NCBI RefSeq assembly: GCF_022539665.2
Contig: NC_081337.1
Span: 4,750,679 to 4,814,678 of the forward strand
DNA from: Daphnia carinata
Lineage: Eukaryota; Arthropoda; Branchiopoda; Diplostraca; Daphniidae
Direction of reading: 5' to 3'
DNA: 64,000 bases
Shown: positions 36,301 to 48,900 of the stretch, one piece after another
Position numbering within the stretch: position 1 is the stretch's first letter
How the letters are laid out: every line of letters begins with the position of its first letter
Notes under the pieces: model-generated
Told to the model about the DNA's origin: nothing
Databases searched by the model: none
Seen by the model: only the letters and a program-made list of their open reading frames with translations
Made by a program: the position numbers and the translations under genes

Positions 36301-39300
36301 GATCACGAACGTTTTCGAGTCTGCAGGGGCTTTTCGACCTCTGCTTTAAATGGCCAATGAAAAGCGTCTATACACGTCCATAGTTTATTGGCGTCGAGAG
36401 AAAATTGGTTTATTCATCTCATTTCCATTTGCTTAAAAGAAAAATGGGATTTTTAAAGAGTTGCGTGTTTGACTTAATAAACGAAATGGCAACGCGTAAA
36501 TCAAACGGGCCTCTCCGATCGTTAAAATTCCCTATTTTGCATTTTCTTTCTTTGATTTCTTGATTACAGGCCATTTGATTTACGTCACGTTGCCATGGAC
36601 TAACAAAATAAATTCACCTGTCGAGAGATGAAACGTCCGGCCTGACCATTTTTTTTTTGTGTGTATTTCTCCCCTTCAACTGGAAGACACAAAGTGCAAA
36701 TGTCAGTTGGAGAGCGTGTGAAAAATCGTACAAAAGAGGAGGGGTGGAAATTATTTTCCCCCAGTAAATTGTACGTGCAGTTAAATAAAGAAATGCTTGT
36801 TAACTCCCCTCCCTCTGGTTATTTCGATTTTTCATCGTTCACCGCTAGACCGCCACTCTTAAACCGCATCCGGTGTGCCGTTTTCACATTTCCATGCGTG
36901 TGTGATTTTTTCTTTCTTTCTCTCAAAGTTCTAATGTTACCTGATGTTTGAAACCGTTTCCATGTCTGGTGTCATATCCCATTGAAGGAAAAAGAGTAGG
37001 CCATCGTCCTCAATTGAAGCGCAAAATGGCGGTGACATCTTTCTTTTTGTTGTGTGGATGTATAAAAAAAGACCTTTATGATATTGACACTTTGGCCTCA
37101 TTTTCTGTATAGTTTTGCTGGCGGTGGCGCTGATTGTCGGTGTGACGACGGCCGTGGACGTCCGGGTCGGCGAGGACGTGACGCTCGAGTGCCGTTTCAA
37201 CCCGGCGCTGATGGACAAACGTCACACCTTCTACTGGATCCGCGCCAACATCAAAGAGAAGGACAACGTCGCCATTGGTGAATCGCCACTCGAGAAGAAC
37301 TACCGGTAACGCATTTTTTTCTTTTACCTGGTGTGTCTGAGAAACTTTCATCAGCGGGGGTTGAGGGGGTGGGTCATAGAACATACATCAAAAAATATTT
37401 TTAAAAAGACGTGGCCAGGGAATATATATTTTTCTTTCTATTGAAGTTGAGAAAAGAGGGACAGACAGCCAGCCCCTTGAAGAATGCATTTATTATGTAT
37501 GAATATGATATTCAGCAAGAGGGGGGAGACTCGACAGGAGGAGTTGTTGGTAGACCAGGTGTTCCACTGCCCTCGAGGGGTTCACTACCAACATTTGATT
37601 AAAGGCCATGCCTTTAAGGCATTTTTCAAAAATTACCAACAAAAAGGGGTACATCATTAACTTAAAAATTGGGGTTTCTTTTCCTACACACAAATTTCTA
37701 TAAATAAAATAGCAAAGGAATGTGATGATGATTGGTTTTTGATTGAAATTTTAAAATTTCCTTGAAAAATAAACAGAATCAGTTTCAAGCCGGCCGAGGG
37801 CCAGTACGACTTGCTGGTGTCTGGTGCCACTTACGACCGCGACAATGGCCGTTTTGAATGCCGCCTCAAGGAACAAGGGACGGGCATTGAATTGCACAGC
37901 CAATCGGTGGATCTGGTCGTTTTGGTCCCACCGTCCGCTCCCCAAATCAACCCCGTCAGTCCCGTAGCCGTCGAAGGACAACCCACTGAATTGGTTTGTT
38001 CCAGCGCTGGAGGCAGTCCCGATCCCGTTTTAAGGTAAAAAACTATCTGATTAAATTTTTAAAATAGAATTTTAATTTTAAATGTTCAATCGGGCAGATG
38101 GTACCGGAAGGGAGAAGCGAATCCGTTGGAAGGTGCGATAACAAAACCGGGCGGAAGTCGAAGTGTGGCGACGCTATCGACGCTGATGGTCCGACCGCAA
38201 AAGGAAGACGATGGCTCTGAATACCGCTGTGTGGCCTGGAACCGCGCCATGGACACCAACGACAAGAAAGAAGCCAACGTCGCACTCACCGTCAATTGTA
38301 AGTTTTCTTATATCTTTTAACATTTTAAATAGCCCAGCCCGAGGCGGTTCTAATCACATTTTTAAAAATTAGATGCTCCGAGAGTGCGTGTCAGTCCTAG
38401 CCCTTTGAGCGTCGAACGTGGCGGATCTGTTCAGATTCAATGCCAAGTCGATGCCAAACCGGCCGTCTACAGCGTCCGTTGGACTCGATCGGGCCGTTTC
38501 ATCGCAACGAGTTTCAATCACACGTTGCGATCCGTCAGCCTCGATGATGACGGCGTCTACGTTTGTTCGGCCGATAACGGACTGGGGCAAGTCGGAGAAG
38601 CTGAACTGCAATTGGACGTCCTCCATCCGCCCGTCGTGACCGTCAGCGAAGCTCGAAAGGAAGTGGACATTGGGGCCAGCCTTTCCGTCCCTTGCAATGT
38701 CTCGGCCAAACCGGCGCCGACCTCCATCGAATGGATCAAAGAGGACGATGTTCAATTCAGATCTAATGGTCCAGTTTTGAGACTCAATAGAATCTCTGCC
38801 AATGACAACGGCCGTTACGTTTGCCGGGCGACTAATACGATCGCATCGGCCGAACGATCTGGCAATGCCACGTTTCAATTGCTGGTCAAACACGAGCCCG
38901 GAACGGCCCGCATTTCGCCCGAAGAGCCAATCGCTGTCGATGAAGCCTCGATCACGTTGACCTGTGTGGCTGATCCGCCCGGCTGGCCGGTGCCTCAATA
39001 TCGCTGGTGGAAGGCCGGAGCCGAGGGCACGATCTTGGGCACTTCATCGGAACTGACGATCCCCGTCGCCCGCCAGAACAGCGAAGGCACCTACTTCTGC
39101 CAGCCCAACAACGACCTGGGCACTGGCAGTTCCAGCTACGTCAACTTGCGCGTCTTCCAGCCGCCGCGTTTCATCGGCCAGCTACCGCCCGTCCTGCAGA
39201 AGAAAGCGCAAGACGCTGATTTTAATATGACGTGCTCTGCCCAGGGCAAACCGAAGCCATCCATCACGTGGCTCAAGGACGGAGTCGAGATGTTGCCCGG

Positions 39301-41459
39301 CAGCAGTTCGGGCGCGTACGAATTAGTGACGGACGAGTCTGAAGGTCGAAACGCCATCTTTACCGTTCGTTCAACACTTCGTTTTCACGGCTCTGAACGA
39401 CCGGCTTTGTCTCAATTAACTGCCGATGATCGAGGTGTTTATACTTGCGCTTTTGAAAATCAAATCCGACGCATCGAGTCCACCTTGACGTTGAAGATCG
39501 AACACGCGCCCATTTTGCTGGATCACCGGCCCAAAGTGGCCTCTAATGTCGGATCGTCCAGCGTCCAGTTGCTGTGCCAAGTCCAGGCTTATCCGCGACC
39601 CAATTTCGAGTGGTCCCTGCGCGACGTGCCCATCATCGGCGGCGACAGCAAATACGAAATGAACGTGACGTCGATCACGACCAACGGCAACGACATCTAC
39701 CAGGGCATTTTGCGCATCAACGACGTCAAGGAATCCGATTACGGCGACTACGCTTGCAAAATGTGGAACGCCGAAGGGGAAAACGCGGCCGCCGTCCGTC
39801 TGCAAGCGACGAGCGCTCCGGAGAAACCGACGAATCTGCGCGTTGTCCAGTCTGGCTACGACTCACTGACCCTCGAGTGGGACGAAGGATTCAACGGCGG
39901 ATTCGAAAATACCATTTACACTGTCCTCTATCGGGCCGTTTCTTCGAGCAGCGATGCTGGCCAGCAACAAGAAGACGATTGTCAGTATGCAAATCCGTGT
40001 GTTATTCGAGGCCTGGAACAGTTGCAATCGTACACGTTCCAAGTGCGGGCGGAGAACACGAAAGGAAAGAGCGCAGTGAGCAACGCCTTAACAGCGTCTA
40101 CCGTCGTCGATCTGTCCCGCATTCCCGAGCCGAAACAAGTGACGTTCGAGCCCAAAACGAAGACGATCTCGTTCAATGTCGACTCGCAATTGCCTTTGAT
40201 GGCCATGGTGGAGAGCCGCATCGAAGGCGATTGGGCCCTTTCGCAAAAGATTTCCGTCCGATCGCCCGTCAGCCGCGAAGTGCTGGACTTGGTGAAAGAC
40301 GACGTCGATGACGTGCGCATTAAATTGTGTCTCGAGATGAACACGACGCTGTGCAGCGAGGCCGTGGTGGCCGTGACGGGTGACCTCATTCAAGAGCCGA
40401 CCAAAGCGCTGACTGAATTGCCGGCCAAGTACATGGTGGCCATCATCGTGGCTTGCGTCGTTGGATCGCTCGTCTTTGTCTTGTTCGCCATCTTTTATTG
40501 CTATCGTCGCAGACGGGCGCAAAAATTAAAGAAGCTGCTGGAAATGGAAAAGGCCCATTCGGCCCGTCCCACCATCGGCCAACAGCAACAACAACAGCAA
40601 CAACCTCCTCCGCCTTATTACGCTGGCCTGGAGAATAAAGGACGCGATCAGAGTTTGATGAATACGAGTCACGGCAGTATGCTGGACGATGCGGCCAGCA
40701 AGAACGCCCTGTACGCTACCCAAAATGGTTATGGATACGCTGTGGCCAGCGCTCAGAATAACGGACATGCTAACGGCGATTGTAAGTCCCATTTTCATTT
40801 GATTTATTTTGATTTATTTGAAATAATGGATTAACTTTAAATTAGGGGTCAATATGGCGTACACGGAACACAGTTATTCTAATTCGAATAATGGCGGCTC
40901 GGTCAATTCTCAAGACTCTTTGTGGCAATTGAAATTGGCTAGCCAAAATGGCGGCGTTGGTGGAGTGAACGGAGGCGATCACCAATTGGGCAATGGAACG
41001 CTGCCGGACAGGTCGTACCATTACGACCCAATGACTCACGGCGGATACGGCGGATTTGAAGATTACAGTCACTACCCGCCCAGCACCGGCGATGATTACA
41101 TGCAGCGCAATAATTACGGCGTCGTGACGGCCAATGGAGATCCTTACGCCGCCGTCCATAAAAATGGAAAACGCATGGAACATCTCGGTATATTCTTTTC
41201 TTATTTTATTCACGTGAACGATGACGTTGACTCTTTTAATTCGTTCTTAGAATCAACATATCACAACGTAAGTGGCTTGCCAGATCCCTACATGGAGGCC
41301 GAGCCGGAGGAGGTGAAACAGCACCAACAACAGCAACAACAACAACAACAGCAAATGGCGCCCCCTCAGCACCATCTCTCGTTTGATGAGTCGCTCGAGA
41401 GTGGCTACTCGACGCCCAATTCGCGGAATCGCAGAGTCATCCGCGAGATCATCGTCTAG
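33387..41459 (+). CDS. ed: Echinoid-like immunoglobulin/FN3 cell-adhesion receptor
   Basis: Echinoid is an adherens-junction adhesion protein that in Drosophila binds PDZ proteins through its C-terminal EIIV and feeds into EGFR, Notch and Hippo signalling. Seven exons join in phase: 33387-33423, 37113-37305, 37777-38034, 38098-38297, 38373-40781, 40846-41187 and 41251-41459, giving 1,215 residues. Exon 1 plus the start of exon 2 encode a signal peptide (FVLVLLAVALIVGVTTA). Seven Ig domains follow, each with paired cysteines (for example LECRF/FECRL and MTCSAQ/YTCAF), then an FN3 domain from about residue 708 (KPTNLRVV...SLTLEW) and a second, divergent one. The membrane helix is at about 917-939 (YMVAIIVACVVGSLVFVLFA). 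The cytoplasmic tail of about 275 residues has two glutamine runs and ends REIIV, a class II PDZ ligand. Intron 1 is 3.7 kb. Ig number, FN3 number and EIIV together separate it from turtle, sidestep and hibris types. Confidence 0.9.
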
Positions 41460-44400
41460 AGGAGATGCTAATACTATTATTTCTTTACAAAGATTTACGA
41501 TTATTAGATGTTGTTCAACTCCCTTCGTCTCCCTTTCTCGCATCGATCTAATTTAAAATCAGAAGTGAATGACCTGACAACGTTTTCGCCGTGTGTGCCA
41601 AAACACCTTTCGAGGTTTTATCATTTAACGGAGCGACGACAATCATCACCACTTTCATCACCTGGCTGATGGCCGCCATCTTTTTTGGGTTGATTGGCAA
41701 AAACAAATTTTCCCTATTTGGTTTTTATATTTCTTGAAATAAGAATTGAGTTTGGATTGTGATAGGAAGGCTCAAAGAAGGATATTCATGTGCTGCCCTC
41801 TAGTGGGGAAATGCCTGCCTGTTATTTGTTTTGTCGCCATTTTGATCTCGCTGAAATGAAGGGAAAAACAAAAACGGAAAGAAGTTTGAGGTCTTGCTTA
41901 TAAATAGTTAATAAATAATGAAGTTCTATATTTGATTTTCATAAAAGCGATGGCATAACCGACAAATTCATTTTCAAAAAAATTAAAAAAAAGAGCGATG
42001 TTTTATTCGAATGTCGTCATCATCGACTAGTTATACAATATTTTTTGTGTTTTTTTTTCTAATTGTTTTGTGACTTTTTCCGTCCAAGCGTCGTGTACAT
42101 AAGAAAACACATCATTGTCCACCCCCTGACGTTTCCCCTCACCCCTTCCGAATGTCTTTAAAAAAAACTCGTTTTTGTACATAGGACGTGAGAAGAAATA
42201 TCATATTGCAATTCAAACAGAGGATTTCTTTTAGTGAAATCCATCGCAACTCTGTACTTCTCGATGCACGCCAATTTTTTCTCTCCATTCCTTAATGTTT
42301 TTTTTTTTATGTTTTGTCTCTTTTCTGGTTTTTTTTCCCGGAGACATAAATGGACACAAAAATGAACAATTATCAACGGACGAATGCTCAAATTGCTTCC
42401 TTCCAAACGTGAACCCTCGTGCTGCTCTTTTCTTTCCACCATATTTTTTTTACAACATGTCCATCTGTTTTGACCCTAGTTTTTTCCCTTTTGTTTATTG
42501 CGTCTTTTTTTTACGTTGATGTACAGTTTTTTCTATATGTAAAGTTGATTCATAAAAAAAAAGAAAAACAAGAATAAATGCCGTAGAAGCAACTTAGACT
42601 TTAAATAATTCAATAAAGTCTAGTGCAAATTAATGCAACTGAAGACTACTGAAAAGGAAAGCGTTTGAGATGAATTTAAAAATTAATAATGAATTAGATT
42701 CTTAGAAAATTTTTTGATTGGTTAAAATTTGTTGTATGTGAATTCATACTTCGCGCGCTTAGAAAAGCCTAGCCCTCTGGCGTCTTTTTAATCAACTATT
42801 TTCGCACAGCGATGCCATATCTAGATTTTCAAAAATGTTGTTCGAAATAAGAACATCTGGCAATGTCCGAGCGACTTCCGTCCTTGCCAAGTGGAATGAG
42901 TCATTTGGAAATGTGTAGAAATGGCGACTTGTTCTAGCCTTCTTAAATCTAAAATTCTTTACATTGAGGCGCGTGTACTGGTTAATAATTTTCGACATGA
43001 GGATTTTAATCTTCATAATTGTTATGCAAGTTGTGCTATTGTAGCATATAATGAGCCTAAATTAGAGAATTACAAACATTTCAGAATTAAATACAATTCC
43101 ATTGGAAGGGCAAAGTTTTTGTTGAGAACACGTGCGGGGAACCGTAAATCTAATTGCTGAAATGTGTAGTGCATTAAGTAAAGAAGAGGATAGCAGTACA
43201 TTGCCAAAACCCGTAAATCTTTTGGTTAAACATAATCTACAACCTCAATGATGAGTAAAAGAGGTAATATGGAAATAACTAAATTTGCAAATCAAAATTC
43301 CAGAAATTCTTTTCCTAGAAATGTTTAACAAGAAATGGATTGATATCCAAAAGTGATGTGCCTTTAGTAACTGATTGGTGAATTTGAACTGCCACAAAGC
43401 AGCATTTAGTTCAAAGGGCTTTACAAGATATCTGCTCGCTTAAGGCAAACGTTAGCTGAAGTATTAGCTTTAGGGACACGTTTAGGGAAGAATAGTACAT
43501 TAAAGACGAATGAGGCTTAAGATGTTGATCTAACTCTTTGAATTTGTCATGCTTCACCTTCGTTTACTTGAACCTTTTTTTCTCCCTGTTGTAATTCAGT
43601 TTTAAAATCTTGAAGTAGTTCATGTTGTGTTGGATTTGAGTCCAACTGTCTAGAGGGAAATTTTCTTTTCGAGTATAATCATTTCACCCTAGAGTAGCCC
43701 AATACTTTCATGTTTCGAAAACTTTGTCATGGGCCTCTTCCAAGCAGTGCATGTTGCCTTAAAGTAGAGTGTGTAATCTAAGCAATGTCTGTTTGTTTTA
43801 CAGAGAACCAAGGAGAGTGGTTACTTTTTATTGGCTGTTTTCTATTGACCGATTTTGCAGCACTGTCATTCAGCTGATTGTTGCAGAACACAGGGAATGT
43901 GCAGAAAGTAAGACATTCATATACTTTATTTGAGAATGCCAGTCTATATCGTGTGAGACTACAAAAGTTTCATCTATTTCATTAAGCCCAATTTTCAATT
44001 CTCTATTTTTTTCCAAAAAAAGTTTAATAGTAGTTAACCATGTCTCATTTCTTACTGTTTTGATAACGAGTTTTTATCCTTAACACGGGTAATAACTTCC
44101 TTCTCTTACCTAGGGAAGACGCTCAGTACACCTAGAGATGGCTCAGGAGCTCTTATATGTAGGCAGATGCATGGCGGAAAGCTTCGTTTTCACAACTGCG
44201 CCGATTTTTATATCCAGAACGCCTATCAGGTCGAAAATGGGACAGGTGAGTTTGTGTATGAAACACAAATTAATCAAATTCCAAACAAATTTAGAGAAAG
44301 CAGGCCATTGAATCTTTTGTTAAAAATAATTGTTTCTACTTGTCACGTTTGAGACAAGGGTGTTTACTTGGAAGACCGTTTTTGTGGAGAATTACCTCTG

Positions 44401-45700
44401 TTGATTTATAATCTTGCGTACTTTTACCTGAAAATGGTTTGTTGAATGTAAAAATGTTGGATACTGATTTAAAGACTTGTTGGACTCTGGTCCACAGGAC
44501 AGTCACACTTCTCCAACTTTTTTCCAACATTTCTATTATTATCGTGGCTATCCAGTAATTGCTTTGCTAACTGCCAATTGCGTTTGGCATATGTCTTTCC
44601 TGTAGGCAATCCAATCTGATGTTACGACCCATTCAAGTTTACTGCGTTCATAAAGATACCGTCGCTGTAGGTAGAAATGCAGACGTTCGCGCATCCGTTG
44701 ACCTCATCCGTTAAACCTACAGCAAAAGTAAGGTAATAATTATTTAAATAATAAAAGTAATAATCACCTGTAAAAGTTTCTTGGTATAATTTTATTGCCT
44801 TCTTGCGGGTTTCCAGATAGTGCTATGTTTACCTTTTCGAAGAAAATTCCCGGACTTACAGAGAAATGTTACGTAATCACATCTGAGTACTTTTTCTTTC
44901 ACGTCATTCTTTATATTTTAGTCCAAATGTTTACTATCGTTACAACCCACATTTAGATATTTGTCAAATTCTGCACACGGCTGTAAACTTCTACCAAACC
45001 AGTCGATGGTAAGAATAAAAGATGAGAGAAAGTAGCTTAAGAGCAGTCTGGTCCAAAGTTTGTTTCATGTGCGATGAATTCTCCTGTAGTACGGACGATG
45101 ACGTAACGGCGCTGGATCCGGATGTGACATCAGTGTTTCCAGTTTGGATTAACATGGCGATATGTCAGGTATTAAGTTGAATTTTAAATAGTTATCGTCT
45201 TTTAAAGAGTGACGTATCATTTTCTGCAGAAGCTGGTTGAAATGTTAAATTTCTATACGAAGCGGATCCCTGTTTTTTGCTTCAGGGGTTGTGATATAAA
45301 CCAGCGGTACGCATCGCCCGGATTGGATCGAAATGATAAGGTTAGTAACCATATTCTGATCAGTCACCTTATTACGCGGTTGCATTTGCTAGTAGACCTG
45401 ATAAAGGGAGTGTTTGAATGTCAATTTTAAAAGGTTGCTTTCGTATCATAAAACCCCTGTGTTTTACGTCGTTGTGCGCCAGATAACGTTAAATGTTGTG
45501 GCGTGTTGGGATCTTTATCTATTGTAAGTAATCAAACCGCGTCCGAAGTTACTTTGAGTTTAGAGAATGCTATCGAGCACCTATGGACCAGCATTATCTG
45601 ATGGCCTAAGTAAATGTATCCATTTGATGCAACCGCAGCGTTACACACGAAGTAAACGTTTCTTTGCGAGGCCAAATTATGTTTGGCCGTTTATTTTTGC
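40576..45700 (+). repeat. Segmental duplication, copy A (echinoid tail plus block X)
   Basis: This segment (end of echinoid exon 5 through the 3' UTR and the sequence beyond) matches 59386-64000 in the same orientation, with scattered substitutions and short indels. The left edge lies in the CAG/CAA repeat that encodes polyglutamine, a plausible breakpoint. The right edge of copy B is outside the window. Confidence 0.85.
42573..42617 (+). terminator. Polyadenylation signals of echinoid
   Basis: Two AATAAA motifs (42573-42578 and 42612-42617), about 1.1 kb after the stop, imply a long 3' UTR. An earlier AATAAA lies near 41911. The first two are conserved in the duplicated tail near 61384 and 61423. 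Confidence 0.55.
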
Positions 45701-45990
45701 CACATCAATGAGTTAGGAAAATGAATTAGAAAAGTAAAATGCGTTACCTGCGAGTTTACTACCATAACGGTTTTTCACATACGCACAAGTGTAACCGACC
45801 CTCTTCAAACCAAGTCAGAAATTCTATTTGAAGTTGAATTCCCAGTCTACAGTGTATTGGACTAACTTGTCAATCATGTTTATATAATAATTTCCATAGC
45901 AAACGATTGCGACTACAGCATTTCATTGGATGATGTTACGTTCCGTGGCCTTAGTTTCACAGCTGCAACAATCAATATAGTTTTTGTTGA
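42618..45990 (+). other. Block X: splice-site-bounded sequence of unknown nature
   Basis: No recognised protein. Several short segments are bounded by good acceptor and donor sites on the plus strand: about 43802-43908 (TTTTACAG ... GTAAGA), 44115-44245 (CTACCTAG ... GTGAGT), 44607-44735 (CTGTAG ... GTAAGG), 44922-45008 (TTTTAG ... GTAAGA), 45091-45167 (CTGTAG ... GTATTA), and from 45229 (CTGCAG ...). They are conserved in two further copies (54.5-55.4 and 62.6-64.0 kb). Some are open in one frame, for example ELLYVGRCMAESFVF and, in another frame, MHGGKLRFHNCADFYIQNAY, but consecutive pieces do not join in one frame. A decayed gene or a spliced non-coding RNA would both fit. Confidence 0.45.
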
Positions 45991-48900
45991 TTAATTTCTA
46001 GCAAAGTCTAGCTTGTCAAATAGTTTCATGATTCCATCCAAGTTATCTTTTTTGTTATTCCTGCGTAAGAGAACCTTCGCGTCGTTGGATTTAATCTCAA
46101 TTCCTAGTTCAATTAAAACTTTGACCGCGTCGAATAGGTTTTCACTGGAATTATATTCGCACAGGAAATGGAGTGCATTCCTTCCGTTTTTGTCCTTTGC
46201 ATGGCTATCAATTCCAAGGTGAATCAACAGTTTGATGGCTTCAATTAAAATTGTGCTTGCATTTTCCTTGCAAAGAACATGGAGTGCGTTTGCTCCGTTG
46301 TCGAGCCTTGCGTTCACGTCGATTCCGAGCTGGATTAACTTTTCCATTCCATCAATTAAATTTGTGGATGAATTGTTTGCGCACAGTAAATGGAGTGCGT
46401 TTGTTCCGTTGTTGTCCTTTGCGTTCACGTCGATTCCGAGTTGGATTAACTTTTCGATTCCATCTATTAAATTTGATGATGAATTGTTACTACACAGGAA
46501 ATGGAGTGCGTTTGTTCCCTTGTCATCCTTTGCGTTCACGTCGATTCCGAGTTGGATTAACTTTTCGATTCCATCCATTAAATTTGTGGATGAATGTATT
46601 ACGCACAGGTAATGAAGTGCGTTCCATCCGATGTCATCCTTTGCGTTCACGTCGATTCCGAGTTGGATTAACTTTTCGATTCCATCCATTAAATTTGAGG
46701 ATGAATTGTTACTACACAGGGCATGGAGTGCGTTTGTTCCGTTGTTGCTCTTTGCGTTCACGTCGATTCCGAGTTGGATTAACTTTTCGATTCCCTCCAT
46801 TAAATTTGAGGATGAATTGTTACTGCATAGGAAATGGAGTGCGTTTCCTCCCTTGTCATCCTTTGCGTTTATGTCGATTCCGAGTTGGATTAGCTTTTCG
46901 ATTCCATCCATTAAATTTGAGGATGAATTGTTACTACATAGGAAATGGAGTGCGTTTCCTCCCTTGTCATCCTTTGCGTTTATGTCGATTCCGAGTTGGA
47001 TTAGCTTTTCGATTGCATTAGTTAAATTTGTGGATGAATTGTTTGCGCACAGGACATGAAGTGCGTTCAATCCTCTGTCATCCTTTGCGTTCACGTCGAT
47101 TCCGAGTTGGATTAACTTTTCGATTCCATCCATTAAATTTGTGGATGAATTGTTACTACACAGGAAATGGAGTGCGTTTGCTCCGTTGTCGCGCCTTGCG
47201 TTCACGTCGATTCCGAGTTGGATTAACTTTTCGATTGCATTAGTTAAATTTGTGGATGAATTGTTTGCGCACAGGACATGAAGTGCGTTCAATCCTCTGT
47301 CATCCTTTGCGTTCGCGTCGATTCCGAGTTGGATTAACTTTTCGATTCCATCCATTAAATTTGAGGATGAATTGTTACTGCATAGGAAATGGAGTGCGTT
47401 TCCTCCCTTGTCATCCTTTGCGTTTATGTCGATTCCGAGTTGGATTAGCTTTTCGATTCCATCCATTAAATTTGAGGATGAATTGTTACTACACAGGGCA
47501 TGGAGTGCGTTTGTTCCGTTGTTGTCCTTTGCGTTTACGTCGATTCCTAGTTGGATTAACTTTTCGATTACATCCATTAAATTTGTGGATGAATTGTTTG
47601 CGCACAGGAAATGGAGTGCGTTTATTCCCTTGTCGGCCTCTGCGTTTATGTCGATTCCGAGTTGGATTAGCTTTTCGATTCCATCCATTAAATTTGTGGA
47701 TGAATTGTTACTACACAGGAAATGGAGTGCGTTTGTTCCGTTGTTGTCCTTTGCGTTTACGTCGATTCCTAGTTGGATTAACTTTTCGATTACATCCATT
47801 AAATTTGTGGATGAATTGTTTGCGCACAGGAAATGGAGTGCGTTTATTCCGTTGTCGTCCTCTGCGTTTACGTCGATTCCGAGTTGGATTAACTTGTCGA
47901 CTGCGTCTATTAACTGTAAGCTTGAGTTGTTTGCACACAAAGCGTGGAGTACGTTAAAGCGGTTTTTATCTTCTGCATTAACATCATTTCCCTTTTTGGT
48001 TAAAAACTCGATTGCTTTAGTCAAATAAGGGCTTGAATTGTATGTGCACAAATAATGGAGTGGGTTTCGTCCTTTGTTGTCTCTTGTATTCACATCTAGT
48101 CCTCTTTGAAGTAAACGCTCGATTGTGCCAATGAAATTAGTGTACGAAAGGTGTACGCGGACGAAATCGAATGCGGTAAACCCGCCGCCACCCTTAGCGT
48201 TCATTTCGTTTCCGAATTCAATTAACGTTTCGATTGCGCCAAATAAATTTAAGGATGAATTGGTTTTGCCGAGGAAATGGAGTGCGGTTAATCCGCCGAT
48301 GATTTTTGCGTTCTCGTTTGCTCCGAGTTGGATTAACTTTTCCGTTTCGCCAAATGAATTTGACGATGAATTGCCTTTGCACAGAAAATGGATCGCATTC
48401 CTTTCGTTTTTGTCCTTTGCGTGGATATCAATCCCAAGGTCGATCAAAAGTTCGATGTTTTCAATTAAATTTGTGCTTGAATTGTTCTCACACATGTAAT
48501 GGAGTGCGTTTCGTCCGATGTCGTCAACTGTATTTATATCTAATTCTTTCTTAAGTAAACGGTTGATTGCGTCAATTAAATTTGATGATGAATTGTAAGC
48601 ACAGAGGAAATGGAGGGCGTTTGCTCCGAATTCACCGCTCTTTGCTTTCACATCAGTTCCTAGTTGGATTAACTTTTCGATAGGGTCTATTAAATTTGAA
48701 CTTGAATTGAATGCACACAAAGTGTGGAGTACGTTCATGCCGTTGTTGTCTTTTGCGTTTCCATCCATACCTCTTTTGATTAAGAATTCGATTGCATCAG
48801 TTAAATCAGGACTGGAATTGTATGTGCACAAAACGTGTAATGCGCTCAGTCCTTCGTTGCTCTTTGCGTTTGTGTCGATTCCGCGTTTTATCAACAACTC

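Noticed and set aside
38369-40522. Antisense open frames of 70-210 codons across the large echinoid exon
   Set aside because: Shadow frames of a GC-richer coding exon; the sense strand has the Ig and FN3 domains.
46251-47957. Long plus-strand open frames (up to about 250 codons) opposite the ankyrin array
   Set aside because: They are mirror frames of the 111-base repeat; the minus strand carries the conserved ankyrin protein and the plus frames show only repeat-derived composition.
46270-47960. Regularly spaced repeats as a possible CRISPR array
   Set aside because: The units are contiguous 111-base coding repeats without unique spacers, inside a eukaryotic exon.
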